44,194 nucleotides of DNA from Chthoniobacter flavus. GTDB taxonomy: Bacteria > Verrucomicrobiota > Verrucomicrobiia > Chthoniobacterales > JACTMZ01. The stretch spans positions 1 through 44,194 of the forward strand of contig CAMBUL010000015.1 in the NCBI GenBank assembly GCA_945871065.1, in the 5' to 3' direction. Shown here piece after piece: positions 1-5,939 of this stretch (positions are counted from its first letter, which is position 1; each line of letters begins with the position of its first letter). The notes beneath the pieces were generated by a model that was given only the letters and a program-made list of their open reading frames with translations, was not told where the DNA came from and ran no database searches. Position numbers and translations under genes: made by a program.

Positions 1-2
1 AC

Positions 3-122
3 AGCAAAATCCAAGCCATCAAGCACGCCGCCCGCGGCTTCCGTTCCTTCGCCGCCTACCGCCTCCGCATCCTCTTCTTCTGCGGCGGACTCGATATGCG
101 ACCTCGCTTCAGCAACAGCTAA
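3..122 (+). pseudogene. ISL3-type transposase, C-terminal fragment
   Basis: An open frame enters from the left edge of the window and ends at TAA 120-122. Its 39 residues (SKIQAIKHAARGFRSF, then YRLRILFFCGGLD) resemble the conserved C-terminal tail of ISL3-family transposases, which cut and join insertion-sequence ends with a DDE catalytic core. Only the tail is visible, so intactness cannot be judged. It lies outside the tRNA-Glu island, just left of the outermost tRNA-end repeats. The family call rests on remembered similarity of a short stretch. Confidence 0.6.
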
Positions 123-256
123 ACCCACGGAATTTCACGAAGAACCCAAATTAGGATACCCTCCGGCACACTGCAGTAAAAATTATAAAAATGCGGTGAA
201 CTGGCCACGAGGGCGGCAGATATGGCGTGGAAAAGGGGAGAGATGCCCCCGCCAAG

Positions 257-268
257 CCTAACGGGATT
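257..268 (+). repeat. Partial tRNA-Glu 3'-end copy (12 bp)
   Basis: CCTAACGGGATT matches 12 bases of the tRNA-Glu 3'-end sequence found in full at 463-483 and 5233-5253. It is the most degraded and outermost of three copies in the same orientation. On its own, 12 bp is weak; the clustering with the other two copies supports it as an old attachment-site remnant. Confidence 0.45.
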
Positions 269-283
269 GGTGGCTGCGCCACC
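269..283. repeat. Perfect hairpin GGTGGC-TGC-GCCACC
   Basis: A perfect 6-bp stem with a three-base TGC loop directly follows the partial att copy at 257-268. The geometry matches the hairpin at 449-463 and the one inside the IS1380 transposase at 43628-43642, which also have perfect stems and three-base loops. It has no T-run, so it is more like a REP-type palindrome than a terminator. Confidence 0.5.
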
Positions 284-335
284 TTTCCAAGTTTGCGCCT
301 GTGGCGGCGTGAAAACTAGCGGGTCGTGTGGAAGA

Positions 336-352
336 GCGACCCTAACGGGATT
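336..352 (+). repeat. Partial tRNA-Glu 3'-end copy (17 bp)
   Basis: GCGACCCTAACGGGATT is identical over 17 bases to the tRNA-Glu 3'-end repeat at 463 and 5233, in the same orientation. It runs directly into a sequence beginning TTGATTCGGCTTCG, which is shared with the insert at 43609-43672. It is probably a third attachment site left by an earlier or stacked integration. Confidence 0.6.
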
Positions 353-420
353 GATTCGGCTTCGCCTCTCCCTGCGGGTCGACCGCTGGTCGATCTGCCT
401 CGCTTCTGGCTCGGCTCGAA
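351..420 (+). repeat. REP-like element, copy 1
   Basis: The stretch starts TTGATTCGGCTTCG and continues with CTC and CCCTGCGGG followed by small palindromes such as GGTCGACC. The reverse complement of the insert in the IS1380 transposase (43609-43672) has the same opening 14 bases and then the same order of blocks. I read the two as members of one dispersed palindromic repeat family. The right-hand boundary is approximate. Confidence 0.55.
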
Positions 421-448
421 CTGCGTTCGAATTCGCCTGCGGCGATCA

Positions 449-463
449 CTCGCCGTCGGCGAG
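449..463. repeat. Perfect hairpin CTCGCC-GTC-GGCGAG
   Basis: A perfect 6-bp stem with a three-base loop abuts the left boundary repeat of the island (463-483). Its core TCGCCGTCGGCGA recurs in the 1816-1832 hairpin. Its position at the attachment site could reflect recombination or simple REP insertion; the sequence alone does not decide. Confidence 0.5.
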
Positions 464-483
464 CGACCCTAACGGGATTCGAA
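463..483 (+). other. Left attachment site of tRNA-Glu island
   Basis: These 21 bases are identical to 5233-5253, the 3' end of tRNA-Glu plus one base beyond. The two copies are direct repeats. Tyrosine recombinases that integrate at tRNA 3' ends leave exactly this arrangement: an intact tRNA at one end and a copy of its 3' end at the other. The integrase remnant lies just inside the tRNA-side copy, as expected. Confidence 0.8.
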
Positions 484-791
484 TTTCTGGTTTCTGCTGC
501 TCAGCCGATTCCAAGTTGTCTTAGAACGTGCTGTGCATAAGAGCTTTGTAATGTAGTCATTTTATCCGCCATGTCAACCGTTTCGGCACTCTATGGCAAA
601 CCTCGGCAAGGTGCGTGTCCCCTTTTGTCCCCCTGCCAACAACACCACGATCTATGACACTAAGAGCTATGCTTGGACTGAATCACTGTCAGTCCTTGCT
701 AAGCTTGGGGCGCACCACCAAACGCGATGCGCCGACTCTTATGACACATTAACCGGTTGCGCGTACCGGCCAGCAAGGCTGCAATAGTCGC

Positions 792-1055
792 ATGAACAAC
801 CCGCATCTTCTCTCTCAGCGCATCGAAGTGGCTTGGCCAGCCGACCGACTCAGCCAACTTGGCCCCAGTCAAAAGCATCGACTCGGGGCCTGGTTGGCAG
901 TCGACCGCGAGAAAAATGGGGACGATGCCCTCACCGTCCCGGCCCTCGAGGGCATGCTCGAAATGCTCGAGACCTACTTCCCCGAGGAAATCATCGGCGC
1001 GCCGCAGTTTCAGGCCCAAGAGGCCGCCATCATCGCCGCCCACGCCAAAGCATGA
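792..1055 (+). CDS. Small unknown protein, island cargo 1
   Basis: This encodes 87 residues beginning MNNPHLLSQRIEV. The product is acidic and soluble, without signal peptide or membrane segment, and I do not recognise a family. It is credible as a gene because its stop overlaps the next start as ATGA (1052-1055), which suggests translational coupling, and because the third gene overlaps the second in turn. It is the first of a three-gene plus-strand cluster in the island, running divergently from the AbiE-type operon. There is no clear strong ribosome site before the ATG. Confidence 0.5.
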   Translation: MNNPHLLSQRIEVAWPADRLSQLGPSQKHRLGAWLAVDREKNGDDALTVPALEGMLEMLETYFPEEIIGAPQFQAQEAAIIAAHAKA

Positions 1056-1435
1056 AAAAGTCCCGCTCCATCGAAAGCATCATCTACGACTACCATCGCG
1101 CCATCGATGACCTCATCGACGACTACCAGCGCCGTCTGGCCAAGATCCCAACCTGGACCAACGAGAAAAGGCAACTGGTCCGGGAGTTGGAGGAGTCCCT
1201 GAAAAAGGCGGAATTCGGATACTACCACGGCAATCCGGCCGATTGCGGCGGCCCCACCGGCTTGGGCAATGACACCGTGCTTGTCGTTCCACCCAACAAG
1301 CGCGGCTATCTCCAATACTATCGCGGGCAAACCGTTCGACTCGTCTGCGTCGAGCCGGGGCGCTACAAAAGGACTTACAGAGTCGGACCCACCACCAAGA
1401 AACCACCCAATGAACCACCGGTTCAATCGCCATAG
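1052..1435 (+). CDS. Small unknown protein, island cargo 2
   Basis: This encodes 127 residues from ATG 1052, which overlaps the previous stop as ATGA. The N-terminal half (MKKSRSIESIIYDYHRAIDD onward) is rich in charged residues and likely helical, possibly a short coiled coil with repeated YDY/DDY and ELEESLKKAE patterns. The C-terminal half has aromatic and basic residues (RGYLQYYRGQTVRLV) and ends in a proline-rich tail. No family is recognised. The reading frame is open further upstream, but the coupled ATG is the better start. Confidence 0.5.
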   Translation: MKKSRSIESIIYDYHRAIDDLIDDYQRRLAKIPTWTNEKRQLVRELEESLKKAEFGYYHGNPADCGGPTGLGNDTVLVVPPNKRGYLQYYRGQTVRLVCVEPGRYKRTYRVGPTTKKPPNEPPVQSP

Positions 1436-1751
1436 TCCCCACGGACTCTTTGCCCATCCCCCCTCGCCCATCAGCCACCGCTGGAAAAACTTGGGCGCCT
1501 GCGAAATCGCCGGCTCCGTGTGCGAGTGGACCATCCATCTCGCCATCCGTCCGGAGGTTGCCGGTCTGTGGTCAATACGCTGGCGCGGCGAGGAGCAGGA
1601 TGAGGAAGTCCTCGGCCCGGATCACTTGGATTCCTTGGCTGAGGAATTGGTCGAAGACCGCGGCATCGACCGGGACGACCTTTTAAACCTTTTGGAATTT
1701 AGCGGTATCGAGGCCGTTGAGGAGTTCGCCCGACAGAATCACATCGCCTAA
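1410..1751 (+). CDS. Small unknown protein, island cargo 3
   Basis: This encodes 113 residues from ATG 1410 and overlaps the end of the previous gene by 26 bases in another frame. The middle contains tryptophan-rich strands (CEWTIHLAIRPEVAGLWSIR) followed by an acidic helical C-terminus (EEVLGPDHLDSLAEELVEDR). That looks like a small folded alpha/beta protein, but I do not recognise it. A longer in-frame ORF starts at 1269, but its extra part is antisense-like, so I chose the internal ATG. Confidence 0.45.
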   Translation: MNHRFNRHSPHGLFAHPPSPISHRWKNLGACEIAGSVCEWTIHLAIRPEVAGLWSIRWRGEEQDEEVLGPDHLDSLAEELVEDRGIDRDDLLNLLEFSGIEAVEEFARQNHIA

Positions 1752-1815
1752 ACCTAGAAAAGGCGCGGAGGGTTTGCAGTTGAAAGCCGGAGTCTGCCAA
1801 GGGCAAACGGAGACA

Positions 1816-1832
1816 GGTCGCCGTCGGCGACC
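1816..1832. repeat. Perfect hairpin GGTCGCC-GTC-GGCGACC
   Basis: A perfect 7-bp stem with a GTC loop stands 65 bases after the stop of the third cargo gene. It shares the core TCGCCGTCGGCGA with the 449-463 hairpin. It could stop transcription of the cargo cluster, but no T-run follows. The rest of 1752-1919 holds nothing I recognise. Confidence 0.5.
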
Positions 1833-1919
1833 AATTGAGAGGCTGCAAGCCAACGACTTGTCGATGCAAGTAGACTCACCCCAAGGATGAGGCAAGCCGA
1901 TGACGTAGTCTGCTCATGC

Positions 1920-2153
1920 TCAAGGGGGAGCAGGTCGAAGGCGTAGGTGAGCCTGTACCCGCTGCCGACGGCGGGATCGCACAGGGGGATTTGCTCGGGT
2001 TTGGTGATTGATTTTCAGGAAGTCGTCCGGGGAGCCGCCGGGGGCACTCTTTTCGCCCTCGCCCTCGATGTAGTAGTGCCTGTGCTCGCGCAGCCGAGAG
2101 ATCACGATGGTGACGATCGTGCTAATCCTGCCAATGATGCTTGGTGCATTCAT
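1920..2153 (-). CDS. Possible small third gene of AbiE-type operon
   Basis: This encodes 77 residues from ATG 2153, overlapping the nucleotidyltransferase stop as ATGA (2150-2153). It begins MNAPSIIGRISTIVTIVISR, a short hydrophobic segment near the N-terminus that might be a membrane helix, then becomes basic and low in complexity with arginine-rich and proline-rich ends. I recognise no family. The ATGA overlap is the main support. The C-terminal half looks more like chance translation of non-coding DNA. Confidence 0.25.
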   Translation of the reverse strand: MNAPSIIGRISTIVTIVISRLREHRHYYIEGEGEKSAPGGSPDDFLKINHQTRANPPVRSRRRQRVQAHLRLRPAPP

Positions 2154-2935
2154 GTTAAGGGGAGACGAAAATAGGTCTGGATGGCCTGGCAAAGAGCCGC
2201 CGGCTTAAGACCGCTGGCGACCGTATGTTCCAGCGAAGCTTGAATGCCAGCCCACTCGGGGGAATCTGCCGGGAACTTGCCGAGAAACTTGTTTAGATCA
2301 GCGACAATGGAGTCGGGCGATTCCGGCCCCGGCTCTCCGGGCAGCGTCGCCGCGAGGCGGAAGACGTCATTGCGGTGCTTGGCTATGGTTTTTGAATCAA
2401 TGTGTTCCCCGGCGGCCTTTCGCTGACTCAGGTCCGACCAAGCGCGGGCCTTGAGCGGGATGAGAGCCGTCACCGTCGCAAAGGGTAGGCCCTCCTGCGT
2501 CACACTGTGATTACGAATCAGCGTGTAGTAGTCTTCATCAAGAAGAATGGCGGAGAGGCTATGCTGGTCGGCACCTGCGGGGATCGGAACAATGACCTGC
2601 CCGTCCCCCAACTCGATCTTGTCCGGCTTGCGACTAAACAGTTCGAGCATGAACGGAAATTCCGGGTTCTCCGGCTTGGCGAAACGATAGAGCACGGGCA
2701 GGCCCTCCGACTTTTCCTGAATCTTGTATTTGCCCTCGGCAATGAAGCCCCGGAGGGCCGCGACGAAGGCTGGTTCGACCACTTCAACAAGGAGAACGAT
2801 GTCGAGATCCTTGGTCGGTCGAAACTCCTCTCGCTGCGCGGCAAACCATTCGTGGCAAGCGACTCCGCCGATAAGCACGAAGGCCCCTTCAAATTCCCTG
2901 AAGCGCTCGCGAAACAGATCGAGCCCCGTTACCAT
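2150..2935 (-). CDS. AbiEii-like nucleotidyltransferase (putative toxin)
   Basis: This 261-residue protein has the minimal nucleotidyltransferase signature: GG at residues 23-24 (LIGGVACHEW) and the metal-binding pair in TKDLDIVL (D43, D45). Near the C-terminus a KHRNDVFRLA motif is typical of the AbiEii-like family. In type IV toxin-antitoxin and abortive-infection systems such enzymes transfer nucleotides to tRNA or other acceptors. The start overlaps the stop of the upstream regulator within ATGGTAA (2929-2935), so the two are translationally coupled. The toxin role is inferred from family and pairing; many relatives are untested. Confidence 0.75.
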   Translation of the reverse strand: MVTGLDLFRERFREFEGAFVLIGGVACHEWFAAQREEFRPTKDLDIVLLVEVVEPAFVAALRGFIAEGKYKIQEKSEGLPVLYRFAKPENPEFPFMLELFSRKPDKIELGDGQVIVPIPAGADQHSLSAILLDEDYYTLIRNHSVTQEGLPFATVTALIPLKARAWSDLSQRKAAGEHIDSKTIAKHRNDVFRLAATLPGEPGPESPDSIVADLNKFLGKFPADSPEWAGIQASLEHTVASGLKPAALCQAIQTYFRLPLT

Positions 2936-3915
2936 GGGAAATCCTCCAGAAGCTTCTCCAGCTGTTGCTGGACACGCTCGTCGGGGGAGTCAGCAAGACT
3001 CAGACAGAGGGAGAGTTCATCGACGCACTCCCCATCAGACAGCAACCCGGGGTCGTAAGCCCAGCTTTCAACCAGGACAGAGGCATCCTCCCGCCCGCTG
3101 CATCCGTGGAATGTGCCCGTTTGCAGCAGTCGCAGATACATTCGATGGTCCAGGGCAAAGGTCGGCATCCGGTCGGACGAGATCATGGTCTTCTTCGCCA
3201 AGGCGCTCATTCCAGCCAAGAGAGCGGGCGGCCCAGGTTGGTCCCACTGGATCCAGTGTTGGCTTCGATCGGGGGCAAAAAGAAAGGGACGTGCCTGCTC
3301 CCAAAGTTCTTTGCGGGCGTATTTGAATCGCAGCACGACAGACTTTCCTTGTTTCACGGCCTCACAGATCCCGGCGGCCTCGAACTCAGCCTTCACTTTG
3401 GTCATCATGATCGGGGAGTAACCGATGGCTTTGGCAACCTCTTGCAGAGGGGTGGCGTCCATCGGCTTCCGCTGGAGATGATAAAGAAGCAGGCACTGGG
3501 CGGCCGGCGTGAATCTGGTCCGCTTCGAGCGCCTCTCGACGGGCTGACGTTCCCTCAGGTCGATCCAGACAGAAGGCAGAAAGGTTTGGCTTTTTGGAAC
3601 CACGAACGGAATTCGGCGGCGGATCATCGGCATCCGCGCAGACGATGGTAGCGAAGAAATGACGAAAACAACGCCCTCCCCAAGCTTTTCCCGGAGCGTC
3701 GCCGCATGTCGCTCGTATTCACCGACCGAAAAGGTCTCCGGTGGGGCTTTCTCAACAGCCAAAACAAGGTCTCTTCCGAGAAAGCTGGCCGCATAAATGG
3801 CATATCGCTGGCGCAAATACAGCGGAAGCTTGGAATCCTGACGAGGAGTGAGATTGCCCAGCTCTTCAGTGAGATCGTTCCAGTAATCCAACAGCCTGCT
3901 CTCGAGGTTGCTCAT
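2929..3915 (-). CDS. AbiEi/MarR-like winged-helix regulator (putative antitoxin)
   Basis: This 328-residue protein starts at ATG 3915 (MSNLESRLLDYWNDL). Residues about 120-145 carry an RIPFVVPKSQTFLPSVWIDL segment, as in regulators paired with AbiEii-like nucleotidyltransferases. Residues about 155-215 form a winged helix-turn-helix (FTPAAQCLLLYHL, then VAKAIGYSPIMMTKVKAEFE). The C-terminal third is unrecognised. It lies first in the operon, directly upstream of the nucleotidyltransferase. A palindrome just before the start suggests autorepression, as known for AbiEi antitoxins. The frame is open upstream to 4284, but that part is a different gene fragment and the operator lies inside it. Confidence 0.7.
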   Translation of the reverse strand: MSNLESRLLDYWNDLTEELGNLTPRQDSKLPLYLRQRYAIYAASFLGRDLVLAVEKAPPETFSVGEYERHAATLREKLGEGVVFVISSLPSSARMPMIRRRIPFVVPKSQTFLPSVWIDLRERQPVERRSKRTRFTPAAQCLLLYHLQRKPMDATPLQEVAKAIGYSPIMMTKVKAEFEAAGICEAVKQGKSVVLRFKYARKELWEQARPFLFAPDRSQHWIQWDQPGPPALLAGMSALAKKTMISSDRMPTFALDHRMYLRLLQTGTFHGCSGREDASVLVESWAYDPGLLSDGECVDELSLCLSLADSPDERVQQQLEKLLEDFPW

Positions 3916-3920
3916 AATCG

Positions 3921-3975
3921 CTACACTTCCACGCGACGCTACACTTGTCGAGTGTAGAGTTGCGCCTTGGTGTAG
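3921..3975. promoter_or_regulatory. Palindromic operator of AbiE-type operon
   Basis: The sequence CTACACT-TGTCG-AGTGTAG (3939-3957) is a perfect 7-bp inverted repeat lying 24 bases upstream of the regulator start. An extra direct half site GCTACACTT occurs at 3920-3928, 18 bp from its copy at 3938-3946, and a partial half TGTAG occurs at 3971-3975. Spaced inverted repeats before the start are the usual target of AbiEi-type autorepressors. I infer the same here. Confidence 0.65.
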
Positions 3976-4116
3976 CTTGTCCCTCGCAAGCTGATCTGGT
4001 TGCCTCAGATTTGATGGCCGTGGCGGGACGACTGCCGACACTCGCACTCGGCGGGCGGTTTTGCTGGAGTCGTGGATCGTGTAGTGGCACCAGTAGGTGC
4101 CGTTGTTGGATGCGTG
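3967..4116 (-). pseudogene. Gene fragment related to the 4147-4272 fragment
   Basis: On the minus strand the frame reads NNGTYWCHYTIHDSSKTARRVRVS and continues to a weaker QLARDKLHQ-like end. The plus-strand fragment at 4147-4272 reads NNGTWWLHATVHRPDYTKQR and so on, so the two are diverged relatives. The pattern of tryptophans and alternating strands resembles the small N-terminal DNA-binding domain of some tyrosine recombinases. This piece has no start or end of its own and merges into the open frame in front of the AbiEi-like gene. Confidence 0.45.
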
Positions 4117-4121
4117 CTGTC

Positions 4122-4143
4122 GTTGCGCACGCACCCCCGCAAC
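4122..4143. repeat. Inverted repeat centre GTTGCG...CGCAAC
   Basis: GTTGCG at 4122-4127 and CGCAAC at 4138-4143 flank a 10-base spacer. They form the centre of a much larger imperfect inverted repeat whose arms are the two related gene fragments on either side (3967-4116 and 4147-4272). Confidence 0.45.
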
Positions 4144-4146
4144 CCA

Positions 4147-4272
4147 AACCACCACCTCTGGTGGAATAATGGCACCTGGTGGCTCCACGCCACCGTGCAC
4201 CGTCCCGACTACACCAAGCAGCGACTTCTTTTGCCGCTCGAGACCAGGAACATCCATTTGGCCCGGCGTCTT
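4147..4272 (+). pseudogene. Gene fragment, plus-strand partner of 3967-4116
   Basis: The frame reads NHHLWWNNGTWWLHATVHRP, then KQRLLLPLETRNIHLARRLG. It resembles the N-terminal three-stranded DNA-binding module of tyrosine recombinases (NGTWW, then HxTxH, then LETRN..LAR), and it is a diverged relative of the minus-strand fragment beside it. It stops being recognisable exactly where the minus-strand integrase homology begins (4280), so the two sequences are joined tail to tail by a rearrangement. No full gene remains. Confidence 0.45.
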
Positions 4273-4279
4273 GGTCGAC

Positions 4280-5185
4280 CCCAAGGTCGATGACTACCTC
4301 CTCCCAGTTGAAGTTCTCCCAACGCAGTCGCAGCAACTCCGCGGAACGGATTCCGGTAAAGGCCCCCAAGGCGAGGCCGAGGCGCGCTTGGCCCTCGGAA
4401 GCCTCGAGCAGTTCACGCATTTCACCAGGCGTGAAGATGACAATCGGCTTGGGCTTGATCCGCGGCTTTTCCAGCCACTTGGCTTCCGTCTCGCGGTCTC
4501 GCGGCAGATACCCTCGGCGCCGTGCCCAGTTAAACATCGTGATAATGAGCCGGCGCGCGTCATTGCGGGAGGTCAGCCCGGCGATGCGGCCAAGCCACTT
4601 CTCCATGTCCATGGTCAGCAGGTGCGTGATCGGCATCTGGAAGGCGCGGCCAAAGGCCCCGAGCCGCAAGCGGCAGTCGTCGATGTAGAGCTGGCAGCAG
4701 CCATTGGCCCGGCGTGAGGCGGTAAACTCCTCGACCACCTGGGAGACCGTGCGTTCCATGTCCGGACGGATCGAATTGTGCAGGTAGAATTCCACGGCTT
4801 GGCGCAACGTCCCACGCTCGCCAATCGTCCGCTTGAGGTCGGCGTATTCACCGGCCACCACGTGCAGGGGCATCTCGACGGCACCAAGCCGACGCAGCGC
4901 CTCCTTCGTGTCCTGCGCCTGCGCGGTGGTCAACTGCGGGCCATGGACCTGACCGGCGGCTAAGGCCTCGGCCCGCTCCTTGGCAAAGGCCCGGGCCCGC
5001 TGCAGGCAGCTAAAGTGCTTGCGGTGGCGCTTGGGCCCCACGTGCCAGGAAACCGTATAACGGACACGGTTTCCGTGCCGCAGGGTGTAGATCTTGAGGG
5101 TTACCGAACCGGCACGAACAACCGAAACCTTTTCATCCGATTTTCCGCGCCCCGAGCCTTGTTTGGACACATGGTTTGTCACCAT
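4280..5185 (-). pseudogene. Tyrosine recombinase (integrase), 3'-truncated
   Basis: From ATG 5185, preceded by GGGGGGAC, about 302 residues show an N-terminal arm domain (about 25-75), a core-binding domain (about 135-240) and the start of the catalytic domain, with the first catalytic arginine in GAFTGIRSAELLRLRW (R280). Homology then stops. The later conserved Lys, HxxR, His and Tyr residues are missing, replaced by antisense of another fragment. The frame stays open to 3866 by chance. It sits immediately beside the tRNA-Glu 3' end, the normal place for the integrase of an island. It cannot be catalytically active as encoded. Confidence 0.8.
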
Positions 5186-5232
5186 TTTGTCCCCCCTGTC
5201 AAACGACCTAGCGTAAGTCGTTGACCGAGAAC

Positions 5233-5253
5233 GCGACCCTAACGGGATTCGAA
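5233..5253 (+). other. Right attachment site inside tRNA-Glu 3' end
   Basis: This is the 21-bp partner of 463-483, covering the 3' half of the T-arm, the acceptor strand and the discriminator base of tRNA-Glu plus one flanking base. The tRNA remains intact on this side of the island. Confidence 0.8.
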
Positions 5254-5305
5254 CCCGTGTCACCGCCGTGAAAGGGCGGTGTCCTAACCGCTGGACGATA
5301 GGGTC
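5234..5305 (-). tRNA. tRNA-Glu (anticodon TTC)
   Basis: Read on the minus strand, the 72-nt sequence folds into a full cloverleaf. It has a 7-bp acceptor stem GACCCTA/TAGGGTC with discriminator G, a D-arm containing AGCGGTTAGGA, an anticodon stem CCGCC/GGCGG with loop CTTTCAC (anticodon TTC, Glu), and a T-arm ACGGG-TTCGAAT-CCCGT. CCA is not encoded. It serves as the integration site of the adjacent island. Confidence 0.97.
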
Positions 5306-5373
5306 ATAACGGAGCTGAAAAGCTGACAGAATCTTACCAGAAGGCAAGCAGGCTGTGTTGCTTTCCGCACATT

Positions 5374-5844
5374 TTAACGCTCCCAAGAGCCGAAGGGATG
5401 CACGGCCAGACTGGCGTTGAGGTAACGGGGGTCGGTGGTCACTTCTTCACCGAGCCAAGCCGGCTTGGAGAAGACCTCGGTATCATCGTCCAATTCGAGC
5501 TCGGCCACGGTGAGCCCGGCGTTGGCCCCGCGGAATTCGTCGACCTCCCACCTGTGGCCGTGCCACTCGACCAAATGGCGGGTCTTTTCGACAAGGCGGC
5601 CTCGGCAGAGGGCCAGCATGTCGTCCGCCTCATTGGCCGGGATTTCATATTCGAACTCGGGGCGCCTGATCCCCTCGCCCCGGCCTTTGACCGTGAGCCA
5701 AGCGCGCTGGCCGTCGGTGCGGACGCGCACCGTGATGCCACCGTCGACGGCGAGGTAACCTTGGCGCAGCGGGTGGCTGGCGGCGGCCAAGCCGCGCCAA
5801 CTGTCATCAGCGACGAGAAACTTGCGTTCGATTTCCACCCCCAT
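5374..5844 (-). CDS. CYTH-domain triphosphatase-like protein
   Basis: This 156-residue protein opens with the ExExK signature of CYTH domains (VEIERKFLV; E4, E6, K8). Alternating charged strands follow (ITVRVRTDGQRAWLTVKG, EFEYEIP, WEVDEF, LTVAELELDDD), as expected for the eight-stranded tunnel that binds triphosphate and metal. Bacterial members mostly hydrolyse inorganic triphosphate; some are class IV adenylate cyclases or thiamine triphosphatases. At this length it is the single-domain bacterial type, so short-chain triphosphatase is the most likely activity. It lies alone between the tRNA and a divergent membrane gene pair. Confidence 0.85.
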   Translation of the reverse strand: MGVEIERKFLVADDSWRGLAAASHPLRQGYLAVDGGITVRVRTDGQRAWLTVKGRGEGIRRPEFEYEIPANEADDMLALCRGRLVEKTRHLVEWHGHRWEVDEFRGANAGLTVAELELDDDTEVFSKPAWLGEEVTTDPRYLNASLAVHPFGSWER

Positions 5845-5939
5845 GGAAGACGCAGTGTGGATGCTGGCGGGGCCGCTGGCCAGTCCGGGCGCGGATGCGA
5901 ACTTGTCCGGGGGGCGCGCACAGGCCAGTCTGGCCGGTG

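Larger units (their letters stand above)
123..791. other. Non-coding stretch with att copies and hairpins
   Basis: No convincing gene is seen here. Open frames exist (for example from 222) but run across the tRNA-end repeats and hairpins and have no recognisable product. The informative content is three copies of a tRNA-Glu 3'-end sequence and several short hairpins, listed separately. From about 490 to 790 I see nothing recognisable except the likely upstream region of the gene starting at 792. Confidence 0.6.
463..5253. mobile_element. Degraded integrative island at tRNA-Glu
   Basis: The island is bounded by the 21-bp direct repeats at 463-483 and 5233-5253. It contains a 3'-truncated tyrosine recombinase next to the tRNA, an AbiE-type regulator/nucleotidyltransferase pair, three small overlapping unknown genes and a pair of inverted gene fragments. 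At about 4.8 kb with a broken integrase it cannot mobilise itself. The partial att copies at 257 and 336 suggest that more than one element used this tRNA. Confidence 0.75.

Noticed and set aside
222-524. 100-codon ORF in the att region
   Set aside because: It spans tRNA-end repeats and hairpins and has no protein-like pattern.
2929-4284. 451-residue version of the AbiEi-like regulator
   Set aside because: The first 123 codons cover a separate gene fragment and the operator. ATG 3915 is the plausible start.
3866-5386. 506-residue integrase ORF beginning upstream of the tRNA
   Set aside because: Its first 67 codons run through tRNA-Glu and its last 140 or so are antisense to other fragments. 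Only 4280-5185 is integrase-like.
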